From: Streptomyces vinaceus
Lineage (GTDB): Bacteria > Actinomycetota > Actinomycetes > Streptomycetales > Streptomycetaceae
Direction: 5' to 3'
Assembly (NCBI RefSeq): GCF_008704935.1
Contig: NZ_CP023692.1
Span: forward strand, 806,001 to 870,000
DNA: 64,000 bases
Position numbers and translations under genes: made by a program. This document shows, one piece after another, positions 54,026-63,773 of the stretch. Each line of letters begins with the position of its first letter. The first letter of the stretch is position 1. Below the pieces are notes generated by a model. It was not told the origin of the DNA. It did not search any database and saw only the letters and a program-made list of their open reading frames with translations.

Positions 54026-55177
54026 GTGGAGCGCAGGACGATCAAGATCGCGATGAACGGCGTGACCGGGCGCATGGGATACCGCCAGCACCTGGTCCGC
54101 TCGCTGCTCGCCCTGCGCGAGCAGGGCGGGCTCGACCTGGGCGACGGCCGGGTGCTGTGGCCCGAGCCGGTGCTGGTCGGGCGCCGGGAGCCGGCCCTGC
54201 GGGCCATCGCGGAAGAACACGGGCTGGAGCACGTCAGCACGGACCTGGCGGCCGTGCTGGCCGACCCCGAGGTCGAGATCTACTTCGACGCGCAGGTCAC
54301 CGGGGCCCGCGAGGCGGCGGTCCGGCAGGCCGTGGCGGCGGGCAAGCACGTCTACTGCGAGAAACCGACGGCTCTGAGCCTGGCTTCCGCGCTGGAGCTG
54401 GCCCGCCTGGCGGCGCAGGCCGGGGTCAAGCACGGGGTGGTCCAGGACAAGCTGTTCCTGCCGGGGCTGCTGAAGCTGAGACGGCTGATCGAAGGCGGCT
54501 TCTTCGGCGAGATCCTCTCCGTACGCGGAGAGTTCGGGTACTGGGTGTTCGAGGGTGACTGGCAGCCGGCCCAGCGGCCGTCCTGGAACTACCGGGCGCA
54601 GGACGGCGGGGGCATCGTCGCCGACATGTTCCCGCACTGGGAGTACCTGCTCCACGAGCTCTTCGGCCGGGTCCGCACGGTCCAGGCGCTGGCCCGTACG
54701 CACATCGGCCGCCGCTGGGACGAGGAGGGCAAACCGTACGAGGCGACGGCGGACGACGCCGCCTACGGGGTCTTCGAGCTCGACGGCGGCGCGATCGCGC
54801 AGATCAACTCCTCCTGGGCGGTCCGGGTCCACCGGGACGAACTGGTGGAGTTCCAGGTGGACGGGACGCAGGGGTCGGCGGTCGCCGGGTTGCGCGGCTG
54901 CCGCATCCAGCACCGCGGGGCGACCCCGAAGCCGGTGTGGAATCCCGATCTGCCGCAGACGGAGGCGTTCCGCGCCCAGTGGCAGGAGGTCCCGGACAAC
55001 GGCCCGTTCGACAACGGGTTCAAGGCCCAGTGGGAGCTGTTCCTGCGCCATGTCGTGCTCGACGAGCCCTGGCAGTGGGACCTGCTGGCCGGTGCGCGCG
55101 GGGTGCAGCTCGCCGAGCTCGGTCTTCGGTCCTCGGCGGAGGGCCGGCGGCTGCCGGTGCCGGAGGTGGTCCTGTGA
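54026..55177 (+). CDS. Gfo/Idh/MocA-family oxidoreductase
   Basis: The 383-residue protein has an N-terminal Rossmann part (IKIAMNGVTGRMGYRQHLV), the family EKP motif in KHVYCEKPTALS and the C-terminal Gfo/Idh domain with a likely catalytic His near DMFPHWEYLLHE. It oxidises a sugar, inositol or amino sugar with NAD(P). The GTG at 54026 follows GAAGGAGGGG. Its stop overlaps the GTG of the DUF993 gene (GTGA). It is the first gene of the LacI-repressed operon. Confidence 0.9.
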   Translation: MERRTIKIAMNGVTGRMGYRQHLVRSLLALREQGGLDLGDGRVLWPEPVLVGRREPALRAIAEEHGLEHVSTDLAAVLADPEVEIYFDAQVTGAREAAVRQAVAAGKHVYCEKPTALSLASALELARLAAQAGVKHGVVQDKLFLPGLLKLRRLIEGGFFGEILSVRGEFGYWVFEGDWQPAQRPSWNYRAQDGGGIVADMFPHWEYLLHELFGRVRTVQALARTHIGRRWDEEGKPYEATADDAAYGVFELDGGAIAQINSSWAVRVHRDELVEFQVDGTQGSAVAGLRGCRIQHRGATPKPVWNPDLPQTEAFRAQWQEVPDNGPFDNGFKAQWELFLRHVVLDEPWQWDLLAGARGVQLAELGLRSSAEGRRLPVPEVVL

Positions 55178-56343
55178 GCATCCGGCTTCCGGCGCAGGAC
55201 GGCGGATACCGTCTGCACCGGCCGTGCACCGATCCGCTCGCGCCCCTGGTCTGCGGTCCGGCGCGCAGCCGCCGGTTCTATGCGGCCGCGCACGTGGTCG
55301 CCGATCCGCTCGCCGCCTGCGCCGCAGGCCCGGCCGGTCCGGCGGTGGACTGGGAGGCGACGCTGGCCTTCCGGCACCGGCTGTGGGCCCAGGGCCTGGG
55401 GGTGGCGGAGGCCATGGACACGGCGCAGCGCGGCATGGGGCTGGACTGGCCGGCCGCGGCGGAGCTGATCCGCCGCTCGGCCGCCGAGGCCCGGGCCGTT
55501 GGCGGGCGGATCGTCTGTGGCGCGGGCACCGACCAGCTCGCCCCGGGCGGCGGCCACGCGCTGCCCGAGATCACCGCCGCGTACGAGGAACAGCTCGCGC
55601 ACGTCGAGGACTGCGGGGCGGGGGCGGTTCTGATGGCCTCGCGCGCCCTGGCGGCCGCGGCGCGTGGCCCGGAGGACTATCTGGAGGTGTACGGGAGGCT
55701 GTTGCGGCAGAGCGCCGGGCCGGTCGTCCTGCACTGGCTCGGCCCCGTGTTCGACCCGGAGCTCGCCGGTTACTGGGGGAACACCGATCTCGACGCGGCG
55801 ACCGAGGTGTTCTTGAAGGTGATCGCCGACTGTCCGGAGAAGGTCGACGGGATCAAGGTCTCGCTGCTGGACGCCGAGCGCGAGAAGGACATCCGGCGCA
55901 GACTCCCGCCGGGCGTGCGGTGCTACACGGGCGACGACCACCACTACCCGGAGCTGATCGCCGGGGAGGGGGCGGGGGAGCCGGGAAGCGATGCGCTGCT
56001 GGGCGTCTTCGATCCGCTCGCCCCGCTGGCCGCCCGGGCGGGGCTCGCCCTGGACCGGGACGACCCGTCCGGATTCCGGGAGTTGCTGGATCCGACGGTG
56101 GCGCTGGCGCGGCACCTGTTCGCCCCGCCGACCCGCTACTACAAGACGGGGGTGGTGCTGCTGGCCTGGCTGGCGGGGTACCAGGAGCACTTCACGATGC
56201 TGGGCGGGCTCCAGTCGGCCCGGCCGCTGCCCCATCTGGCCTCCGCGTACGAACAGGCCGACCTGCTGGGCCTGTTCCCCGATCCGGAGCTCGCCGAGGA
56301 TCGGATGCGCCGGCTCCTCGCGGTGTACGGGGTGGCGTCATGA
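55174..56343 (+). CDS. DUF993 protein, dihydrodipicolinate-synthase-like aldolase fold
   Basis: The 389-residue protein belongs to the DUF993 family, a TIM-barrel relative of class I aldolases. The likely Schiff-base Lys lies in EKVDGIKVSLLDA, with a second region in APPTRYYKTGVVLLAWLAG. It would cleave or form a C-C bond in a keto-acid sugar, which is inference from fold and context. The gene is coupled on both sides by 4-bp overlaps (GTGA before, ATGA after). The three genes 54026-57197 form a common Streptomyces catabolic trio. Confidence 0.85.
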   Translation: MSIRLPAQDGGYRLHRPCTDPLAPLVCGPARSRRFYAAAHVVADPLAACAAGPAGPAVDWEATLAFRHRLWAQGLGVAEAMDTAQRGMGLDWPAAAELIRRSAAEARAVGGRIVCGAGTDQLAPGGGHALPEITAAYEEQLAHVEDCGAGAVLMASRALAAAARGPEDYLEVYGRLLRQSAGPVVLHWLGPVFDPELAGYWGNTDLDAATEVFLKVIADCPEKVDGIKVSLLDAEREKDIRRRLPPGVRCYTGDDHHYPELIAGEGAGEPGSDALLGVFDPLAPLAARAGLALDRDDPSGFRELLDPTVALARHLFAPPTRYYKTGVVLLAWLAGYQEHFTMLGGLQSARPLPHLASAYEQADLLGLFPDPELAEDRMRRLLAVYGVAS

Positions 56344-57197
56344 GCCCGGGCGGCGTCGTGAACCCCGGCGCGGCCCCGGCTCGGTTCAGCCTCAACCAGG
56401 AGACCGTACGGCAGTGGTCGATGCCCGAGCTGGTCGACGGGTGCCTCGCGGCCGGAGTGGGCGCGGTCGGACTGTGGCGGGATCCGGTGCGGGAGTTCGG
56501 GCTGCGCGAGACGGCGAAGCTGGTGGCCGGGGCCGGATTGCGGGTCAGCTCGCTGTGTCGCGGCGGGTTCTTCACCGCCGCCGATCCGGCGGGGCGGGCG
56601 ACGGCCCTCGAAGACAACCGCCGGGCCGTGGCGGAGGCCGCCGAGCTGGGTGCCGAGGCGCTGGTCCTGGTCTCGGGGGGCCTGCCCGCCGGCGACCGGG
56701 ACCTGGTGGGGGCGCGGCGGCGGATCGTCGACGTCCTGGGTGAGCTCGTGCCGTGGGCGGCCGCGCACGGGATACGGCTGGGGATCGAGCCCCTGCACCC
56801 GATGTTCGCCTCGGACCGCTGCGTGGTCTCCACGCTGGGCCAGGCCCTGGACATCGCGGAGCAGTTCCCGGCGCGGCAGGTGGGGGTGGTCGCGGACTCC
56901 TACCACCTGTGGTGGGACGAGCGGCTGCCGGCCGACCTGCGCCGGGCGGGTGCGGGCGGGCGGATCGTGTCGGTCCAGGTGGCCGACTGGGTGACCCCGC
57001 TGCCCGCCGGGGTGCTGCTGGGGCGGGGGCAGTTGGGCGACGGCTGCATCGATCTCCGGGCGTTCCGGGAGCTGGCCGACTCGGCGGGCTACCGGGGCCC
57101 GGTGGAGGTGGAGATCTTCGATCCGGGGCTGTGGGCGCGAGACGGCGGCGAGGTGCTGCGGGAGGTGATCGACCGCTACCGGGAGCACGTGGCCTGA
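56340..57197 (+). CDS. TIM-barrel sugar phosphate isomerase/epimerase
   Basis: The 285-residue protein has the AP endonuclease-2-like fold. Probable metal ligands lie in LGIEPLHPMF (Glu, His), VGVVADSYHLWWDE (Asp, His), VSVQVADWV and GPVEVEIFDPGLW (Glu). It follows the DUF993 gene with a 4-bp overlap and should process the same substrate. It resembles the isomerase encoded at 51945 in fold but not closely in sequence. The PL8 lyase gene begins 65 bp after its stop. Confidence 0.88.
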   Translation: MSPGGVVNPGAAPARFSLNQETVRQWSMPELVDGCLAAGVGAVGLWRDPVREFGLRETAKLVAGAGLRVSSLCRGGFFTAADPAGRATALEDNRRAVAEAAELGAEALVLVSGGLPAGDRDLVGARRRIVDVLGELVPWAAAHGIRLGIEPLHPMFASDRCVVSTLGQALDIAEQFPARQVGVVADSYHLWWDERLPADLRRAGAGGRIVSVQVADWVTPLPAGVLLGRGQLGDGCIDLRAFRELADSAGYRGPVEVEIFDPGLWARDGGEVLREVIDRYREHVA

Positions 57198-57262
57198 GGC
57201 ACTGCGGGCGGGGCGAGGACAGGCCGGCGGGGGCCGGTACGGGATCGGACAAGGAGCATGCG

Positions 57263-59656
57263 ATGACGGACGTTTGGAGTCGGCGCGCCTTCCTCTCCGC
57301 CGCGGGCGGGGGTGCGCTCCTCCTGGGAGCGCCCGCCGCGCGGGCGGGGGCCGCGCCGCACGAGGAGGTCCACGACGCCCTGCGGGCGGTGTGGCGCGGC
57401 CTCTGCCTGGGCGGTGACATCCCGGCCGCGGCCGAGCCGTTCCGCTCGCGGCTCGCCGATCTCGGCGCCCTGTCCGGCGGATGGCGCTCCACCATGGCTC
57501 CGGCGGCGGGCTCGCTCTGGCCCGACCTGGGGTACGGCGGCGACCCCGAGATGATGATGCAGAGCTACTACCGGTTGCGGACGATGGCCGAGGCCTACGT
57601 CCGGCCGGGGACCGGGCTCACCGGGGACGCCGGGCTGCTTTCGGCCCTCCTGACCGGGCTGGACCATCTGCACGCGGACGTCTACCACGCCGGGCAGGTG
57701 CGGTACGGGAACTGGTACTGCTGGCAGATCGGCGCCCCGCAGGCCCTGCTGGACCTGTGCGTGCTGCTGTACGAGGAGCTGCCGGCCTCCCGGCCGGCAG
57801 ATTTCTGCGCGGCCGTCGACCATTTCGTCCCGGATTCGGTCGTCGGCTCGTACACGGGGACCAGTACGGGGGCGAACCGGGTGGACCTGTGCCGGGTGCT
57901 GGCGCTGCGCGGAGTGGTCGGCGGGGACTCGGCGAAGATCGCCCTGGCCAGGGACGCGCTCACACCGGTGTTCCCCTACGTCACCGCGGGCGACGGGCTC
58001 TACCGGGACGGGTCGTTCGTCCAGCACACCTGGGTGCCGTACACGGGGACGTACGGGGCGGTGCTGCTCGGCGGGCTGGGGATGCTGTTCGCCCTGCTGA
58101 AGGGCACCGCCTGGCAGGTCACGGACCCCGGGGCGCAGATCGTGTTCGACGCGGTGGAGCGGGCCTGGGCGCCGTTCCTGTTCAACGGGCTGGTCATGGA
58201 CGCCGTGTCGGGGCGTGCGGTGAGCCGGGGGCTGATGGTCGCCGATCCGCGGCAGGTCCAGCAGGACGACCATGGGCGGGGGCATGCGCTGCTCGCAGCG
58301 ATCCTGCTCCTCGCGGAGGGCGCGAGCGGCCCCGAGCGGACGCGCTGGCGGGGCCTGGTGAAGGGCTGGATGGCCCGGGACTACTACAGCCGGCCCCTGG
58401 CCGACACGGCGCTGGCCCTGTCCTCGCTCGCCCGGCTGGCCGAGGTCGAGTCCGACCCGTCGGTCACGGCGCTGCCCGAGCCGGTCGGGCACCGGCTGTT
58501 CGCTTCCATGGACCGGGCCACGCACCGGCGGCCCGGATGGGCGGCCTCGCTGTCCATGGCCTCGAAGCGGATCGCCCACTACGAGACGGGCAACGGGGAG
58601 AACCTGCGCGGCTGGCACACCGGGAGCGGGATGCTCTCCTGGTGGGGGGACTCGTTCGGCAACGGCCAGTACTCGGACGCCTTCTGGCCCACTGTGGACC
58701 CCTACCGGCTGCCGGGGACCACGGTGTCGCGGAAGGTGCTGGCCGACGGGGCGGGCGGTGACTGGGGGGCGTCCCGGCCGGACGCGGCCTGGGTGGGCGG
58801 GACGACCGACGGGGAGTTCGCCTCCCTGGGCCAGCACCTGCGGGGGCTGGGCAGCACGCTCACGGCCCGCAAGTCCTGGTTCCTCCTCGACGACACGATC
58901 GTCTGCCTGGGGGCCGGGATCCGCTGCTCGGACGGGACCGCGGTGGAGACGGTGGTCGACAACCGCAATCTGGGCGCCGCCGGCACCCATGCCCTGACCG
59001 TCGGCGGCGCACTCCAGCCGGCCGCCCTGGGCTGGTCGGCGGCCTTCCCCTCCCCCGGCTGGGCCCATCTGGCGGGCTTCGGGGGGTACGTGATGGCGGG
59101 CTCGGGCTCGTTCAAGGTGCTGCGGGAGGCGCGGACCGGCCGGTGGAGCGAGATCAACCGGGGCGGATCCGCCACGGCCCTGACCCGGCGGTATCTGACG
59201 CTCTGGTACGACCACGGCACGGACCCGGCCGGCGCCGCATACGTCCACCAGATGATGCCGGGGGCAACGGCGGCCCGGACGGCCGCGAGAGCCGCCGCCA
59301 CGGGGTGGCTCTCCGTCCTGGCCAACTCGGAGACGGCGCAAGGAGTCTCGGTCCCTTCGCTGGGCTTCACCGGGGTCAACTTCTGGCAGGCCGGATCGGC
59401 CGGTCCGCTGGAGGCGGGAGCACCCTGCTCGGTGACCGTGCGGGAGAGACCGGACGGCACGGCCGCGGTCTGCGTCGCGGACCCGGCCCGGGTCCTGACC
59501 TCCCTGACGCTGGTGTGGAACCGGCCCGTGGCCGCGGTGCTGTCCCGGCCGCCGAGCCTGGTCTCGGAGGCCACGGGAGCACGGCTGCGCCTCCAGTTCG
59601 GGAGCCTCACGACGGCGGCGGGAGCCGGTCAGGAGGTGGTGGTCCGGCTGGGGTGA
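57263..59656 (+). CDS. Secreted polysaccharide lyase family 8 enzyme
   Basis: The 797-residue protein has a twin-arginine-like signal (WSRRAFLSAAGGGALLLGAPAARA). The alpha-toroid has the PL8 signature YGNWYCWQIGAPQALLDL, catalytic Asn in TSTGANRVDLC, the His/Tyr pair in DGSFVQHTWVPYTGTYG and Arg in ASKRIAHYETGNGENLRGWHTGSG. Beta-sandwich domains follow. Members cleave hyaluronan, chondroitin or xanthan by elimination, leaving unsaturated uronic acid ends. AAGGAG precedes the ATG. It lies downstream of the LacI-controlled operon and may supply its substrate. Confidence 0.92.
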   Translation: MTDVWSRRAFLSAAGGGALLLGAPAARAGAAPHEEVHDALRAVWRGLCLGGDIPAAAEPFRSRLADLGALSGGWRSTMAPAAGSLWPDLGYGGDPEMMMQSYYRLRTMAEAYVRPGTGLTGDAGLLSALLTGLDHLHADVYHAGQVRYGNWYCWQIGAPQALLDLCVLLYEELPASRPADFCAAVDHFVPDSVVGSYTGTSTGANRVDLCRVLALRGVVGGDSAKIALARDALTPVFPYVTAGDGLYRDGSFVQHTWVPYTGTYGAVLLGGLGMLFALLKGTAWQVTDPGAQIVFDAVERAWAPFLFNGLVMDAVSGRAVSRGLMVADPRQVQQDDHGRGHALLAAILLLAEGASGPERTRWRGLVKGWMARDYYSRPLADTALALSSLARLAEVESDPSVTALPEPVGHRLFASMDRATHRRPGWAASLSMASKRIAHYETGNGENLRGWHTGSGMLSWWGDSFGNGQYSDAFWPTVDPYRLPGTTVSRKVLADGAGGDWGASRPDAAWVGGTTDGEFASLGQHLRGLGSTLTARKSWFLLDDTIVCLGAGIRCSDGTAVETVVDNRNLGAAGTHALTVGGALQPAALGWSAAFPSPGWAHLAGFGGYVMAGSGSFKVLREARTGRWSEINRGGSATALTRRYLTLWYDHGTDPAGAAYVHQMMPGATAARTAARAAATGWLSVLANSETAQGVSVPSLGFTGVNFWQAGSAGPLEAGAPCSVTVRERPDGTAAVCVADPARVLTSLTLVWNRPVAAVLSRPPSLVSEATGARLRLQFGSLTTAAGAGQEVVVRLG

Positions 59657-59723
59657 GGGGAGACCCGCGCGGGCGGCCGGGCCGGTGGGAGAAGGGCGTC
59701 AAGCGTGACATAACGTGCCCTCC

Positions 59724-61334
59724 ATGGATCAGGAGCACATACCCGGGGACGGCGAAGGCGCGGGCAGGCGGCGGTTCCTCGCGATCGCGACGGGAGCGGC
59801 CACCGCCGCCGGGCTCGGAGCCGTGGCCGGCTGCGCGGGCGGCACCCCCGACGGGGCGGCGGGAACGACCGCGGGCAAGGGGCCGACGCCCGGCGCGACG
59901 GCGGGCCAGGGCGGACCGGCCGGCTTCGACGTCAAGGCGGAGAACGCCAAGCCGGGGCATGCCGATTGGCACGTGACCAAGGCCGGCCCGGCGCGGGCCA
60001 TCGAGGGCTTCGCCGACAAGGTCAGCGTCCTGCCCGGCGAGTCCTTCGGCCTGCACGTGTCCACCACCGCGCCCCGGTTCACCGTCTCCGCCTACCGGAT
60101 GGGCTGGTACGGCGGCGCCCGCGCCCGTCTCGTGTGGCGGTCCGAGGCGCTGCCCGGCGTGCGCCAGCCGGAGCACACGGTGGATTCCGCGACCCGGATG
60201 GTCCGCGCCCGGTGGCCCCGTACGACCACCGTCGACACCAAGGACTGGCCCGAGGGCTGCTACTTGCTGCGCCTCGACGCGCAGGGAGGCGAGGGCCAGC
60301 GTTTCGTCCCGGTCACCGTCCGCTCGGCGGCGGGCGCCGGCCGTACGGTCGTGGTGAACGCGGTGGCGACCTGGCAGGCGTACAACCGGTGGGGCGGCTA
60401 CGGCAGCTACGACGGCCCCACCGGCGGCTACGCCACGCGCTCCCTCGCCGTCACGTTCGACCGGCCCTACGAGTACGACGACGGCGCGGGCCTGTTCCTC
60501 GTGTACGAAGCCCCTCTGCTCGCCCTCGCCGAGCGGCTCGGCATCCCCTTGGCCTACGCCACCACCACCGACGTGGCACGGGAGAAGCGGCTGCTGGAAG
60601 GGGCCGCGGCCGTCCTCTCCCTCGGCCACGACGAGTACTGGTCGCCCGAGCAGCGGGCCCACTTCACCGCCGCCCGCGACGCCGGGACGAACATCGCGAT
60701 CCTCGGCGCGAACTGCTGCTTCCGCCGGATCCGGCTGGAGCCCTCCGATCTCGGGCCCGACCGTACGGTGGTCTGCTACAAGTCCGCCTACGACCAGGAC
60801 CCCGGGTTCAAGCGCGGCCAGCCGGCCACCGTGGACTTCCGCTCGGCGCCGGGAGCCGATCCGGAGAGCTCGCTGCTCGGCGTGATCTACGACGGCTACC
60901 CGGTGGACGCCCCGTACGTGGTGACCCACCCGGACCACTGGCTGTTCGAGGGCACCGGCGTGAAGGCCGGCGACCGCTTCGCCCACCTGGTGGGGGTGGA
61001 GTACGACAAGGTCGACACCGGGTTCCCGACGCCCCGGCCGATCGAGATACTGGCCCACTCCCCCGTGGTGTGCGAGGGCCGGCCCAGCCACCAGGACACG
61101 GCGTACTACACGACCCCGAGCGGGGCGGGCGTGTTCGCGACCGGAACCATGCGGTGGGTGGAGGCCCTGGACGCGAGCGGCGACGGCCGCAGCGGCTCCC
61201 GCCACGGCCTCGACGCGAAGGCGGGCGCGCTGACCACCCGGGTCACCGAGAACCTGCTGCGCGCCTTCGCGGCGGGCCCGGCGGGCCGCACGCACCCCGC
61301 GCAGGACAACGTGAAGGCGGTGTACGGAGGATAG
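59724..61334 (+). CDS. Exported N,N-dimethylformamidase large-subunit-like protein
   Basis: The 536-residue protein has an RRRFLAIATGAATAAGLGAVAGC start that is both Tat-like and ends in a lipobox Cys near residue 37. A disordered Gly/Thr linker is followed by the C-terminal domain of the dimethylformamidase beta-subunit family (ATWQAYNRWGGYGSYDGPTGGYA, SLGHDEYWSPEQRAHFTAARDAGTNIAILGANCCFRRIR). It may hydrolyse an amide, but exported relatives have unproven functions. The ATG at 59724 is preferred; a GTG at 59715 would add three residues. Confidence 0.82.
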   Translation: MDQEHIPGDGEGAGRRRFLAIATGAATAAGLGAVAGCAGGTPDGAAGTTAGKGPTPGATAGQGGPAGFDVKAENAKPGHADWHVTKAGPARAIEGFADKVSVLPGESFGLHVSTTAPRFTVSAYRMGWYGGARARLVWRSEALPGVRQPEHTVDSATRMVRARWPRTTTVDTKDWPEGCYLLRLDAQGGEGQRFVPVTVRSAAGAGRTVVVNAVATWQAYNRWGGYGSYDGPTGGYATRSLAVTFDRPYEYDDGAGLFLVYEAPLLALAERLGIPLAYATTTDVAREKRLLEGAAAVLSLGHDEYWSPEQRAHFTAARDAGTNIAILGANCCFRRIRLEPSDLGPDRTVVCYKSAYDQDPGFKRGQPATVDFRSAPGADPESSLLGVIYDGYPVDAPYVVTHPDHWLFEGTGVKAGDRFAHLVGVEYDKVDTGFPTPRPIEILAHSPVVCEGRPSHQDTAYYTTPSGAGVFATGTMRWVEALDASGDGRSGSRHGLDAKAGALTTRVTENLLRAFAAGPAGRTHPAQDNVKAVYGG

Positions 61335-61432
61335 TCGGACGGCCTAGGATCGTGATCACGGCATCGCGTGTCGGTCACCGACCGGGTGAGGCATGGAGGT
61401 GCCCGTGATGTGCCTTGCGGAGGCATTCACTC

Positions 61433-61831
61433 ATGTCAGTACAGCTGAACCACACGATCATCCACTCCCTGGACAACCGGGAGGCCGCCGCATTCCTGGC
61501 GGACGTCCTCGGCCTTGAGGTCGGGACCGAGTGGGGACCGTTCGTCCCCGTCGGCACCGCCAACGGCGTCACCCTCGACTTCGCGACCGTCCCGGCCGGC
61601 TCCCTCACCGTCCAGCACTATGCGTTCCTCGTCTCCGAGGAGGAATTCGACGTGTCCTTCGGGAAGATCCGGGCGGCCGGGATCCCGTACTTCGCCGATC
61701 CCCGCATGAAGCGTCCCGGCGAGATCAACCACAACGACGGCGGCCGCGGCGTCTACTTCCTGGACCCGTCGGGCCACGGGATGGAGATCATCACCCGCCC
61801 GTACGGCTACCAGGAGCCCGCCGCCGGCTAG
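61433..61831 (+). CDS. VOC (glyoxalase-fold) protein
   Basis: The 132-residue protein has a VOC fold with LNHTIIHSLDNREAAAFLADVLGL, a His in VQHYAFLVSEEEFD and the metal-site ending GRGVYFLDPSGHGMEIITRPYG (Glu). The His-Glu placement matches metal-dependent members such as dioxygenases or glyoxalase-like enzymes. It stands alone, with a GCGGAGG ribosome site and a perfect 38-bp palindromic terminator after it. Confidence 0.87.
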   Translation: MSVQLNHTIIHSLDNREAAAFLADVLGLEVGTEWGPFVPVGTANGVTLDFATVPAGSLTVQHYAFLVSEEEFDVSFGKIRAAGIPYFADPRMKRPGEINHNDGGRGVYFLDPSGHGMEIITRPYGYQEPAAG

Positions 61832-61849
61832 CCGGCCAGGCCGGTCGGC

Positions 61850-61887
61850 CGGCTCGGCGGGCCCGACCGGTCGGGCCCGCCGAGCCG
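61850..61887. terminator. Perfect palindromic bidirectional terminator
   Basis: Two 19-nt arms (61850-61868 and 61869-61887) are exact inverted complements, so the 38-bp palindrome can form a long stem with a tight loop. It lies between convergent genes ending at 61831 and 61894. Confidence 0.85.
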
Positions 61888-61893
61888 TATGCG

Positions 61894-62714
<821 letters not shown>

Positions 62715-62718
<4 letters not shown>

Positions 62719-63773
62719 CCGGCCACCCCCTCGATGCGCGCGGAGCGCCGCAGCATCCACAGGAAGAACGGTCCGCCGACGAGCGCGGTGACCACACCGA
62801 CCGGTATCTCCTCGGGCGCCGCGGCCGTACGGGCGACCAGGTCGGCCAGGGTCAGGAACACGGCCCCGCCGAGCGCGGCCACGGGCAGCAACGCCCGGTG
62901 TCCGGCGCCGACCACCATCCGGGCGGCGTGCGGGACCATCAGCCCGACGAAGCCGATGGCGCCGCTGCAGGCGACGAGCACGCCGATGACGAGCGAGGTG
63001 AGGACGAAGACCGCGGCGCGGAAGCGTCCGGTGTCCAGGCCCAGGGTCCGCGCGCCCTCCTCCCCCGCGAGGAGCAGGTCGAGCGGCCGGGCGAGCGCGA
63101 TCAGCAGGGCGGTGCCGGCGAGCAGCGCGGCGGCGGGCAGGGGCAGTTCGTCCCAGCGGGCACCGCCGAGGCCGCCCAGGGTCCAGAACAGGACGGACCG
63201 CATCTGGTCGGGATGCGCGGCGAGCACCAGCACCAGACTGGTGAGCGCGGACAGGACGTACTGGACGGCGACCCCGGCGAGGATCAGCCGCCCGGTGGTC
63301 ATGGTGCCGCCGCGCCGGGCCATGGCGTAGACCGCGACGAGCGCGCCCATCGATCCGGCGAACGCGGCGGCCGGTACGCCCAGGGCGCCGATCGCACCGA
63401 GCACGCCGAGCGCTCCCGCCGTTCCCGCCGCCCCCGCGCCGAGGACGATGACGAGGACGGCTCCCAGCGAGGCCCCGGAGGAGGCCCCGAGCAGGAACGG
63501 ATCGGCGAGCGGGTTGCGTACGAGGGCCTGCAGGACGGTCCCGGCGACGGCGAGCCCGGCTCCGACGACCGCCCCGAGCAGCACGCGGGGCATCCGCACG
63601 TCCCAGACGATGGAGGCGAACGCCCCGCCGCGCCGCCCCGGTCCGCCGAGCACGATGTCGAGGACCCGGCCGGGGGCGATCCGTACCGGTCCCAGCGCCA
63701 GGCCCGCGACGGCGGACGCGAGGAGCGCCGCGACGAGGAGCACCACCACGGCGGCCGTACGGGGGCGGCTCAC
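62715..63773 (-). CDS. FecCD-family ABC permease
   Basis: The 352-residue membrane protein has about ten helices. The family motifs DVRMPRVLLGAVVGAGLAVAGTVLQALVRNPLADPFLLGASSGASLGA and GAIGFVGLMVPHAARMVVGAGHR (the coupling loop to the ATPase) are complete. It probably works as a homodimer, since no second permease gene follows. The GTG at 63773 overlaps the stop of the binding-protein gene (GTGA). Confidence 0.94.
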
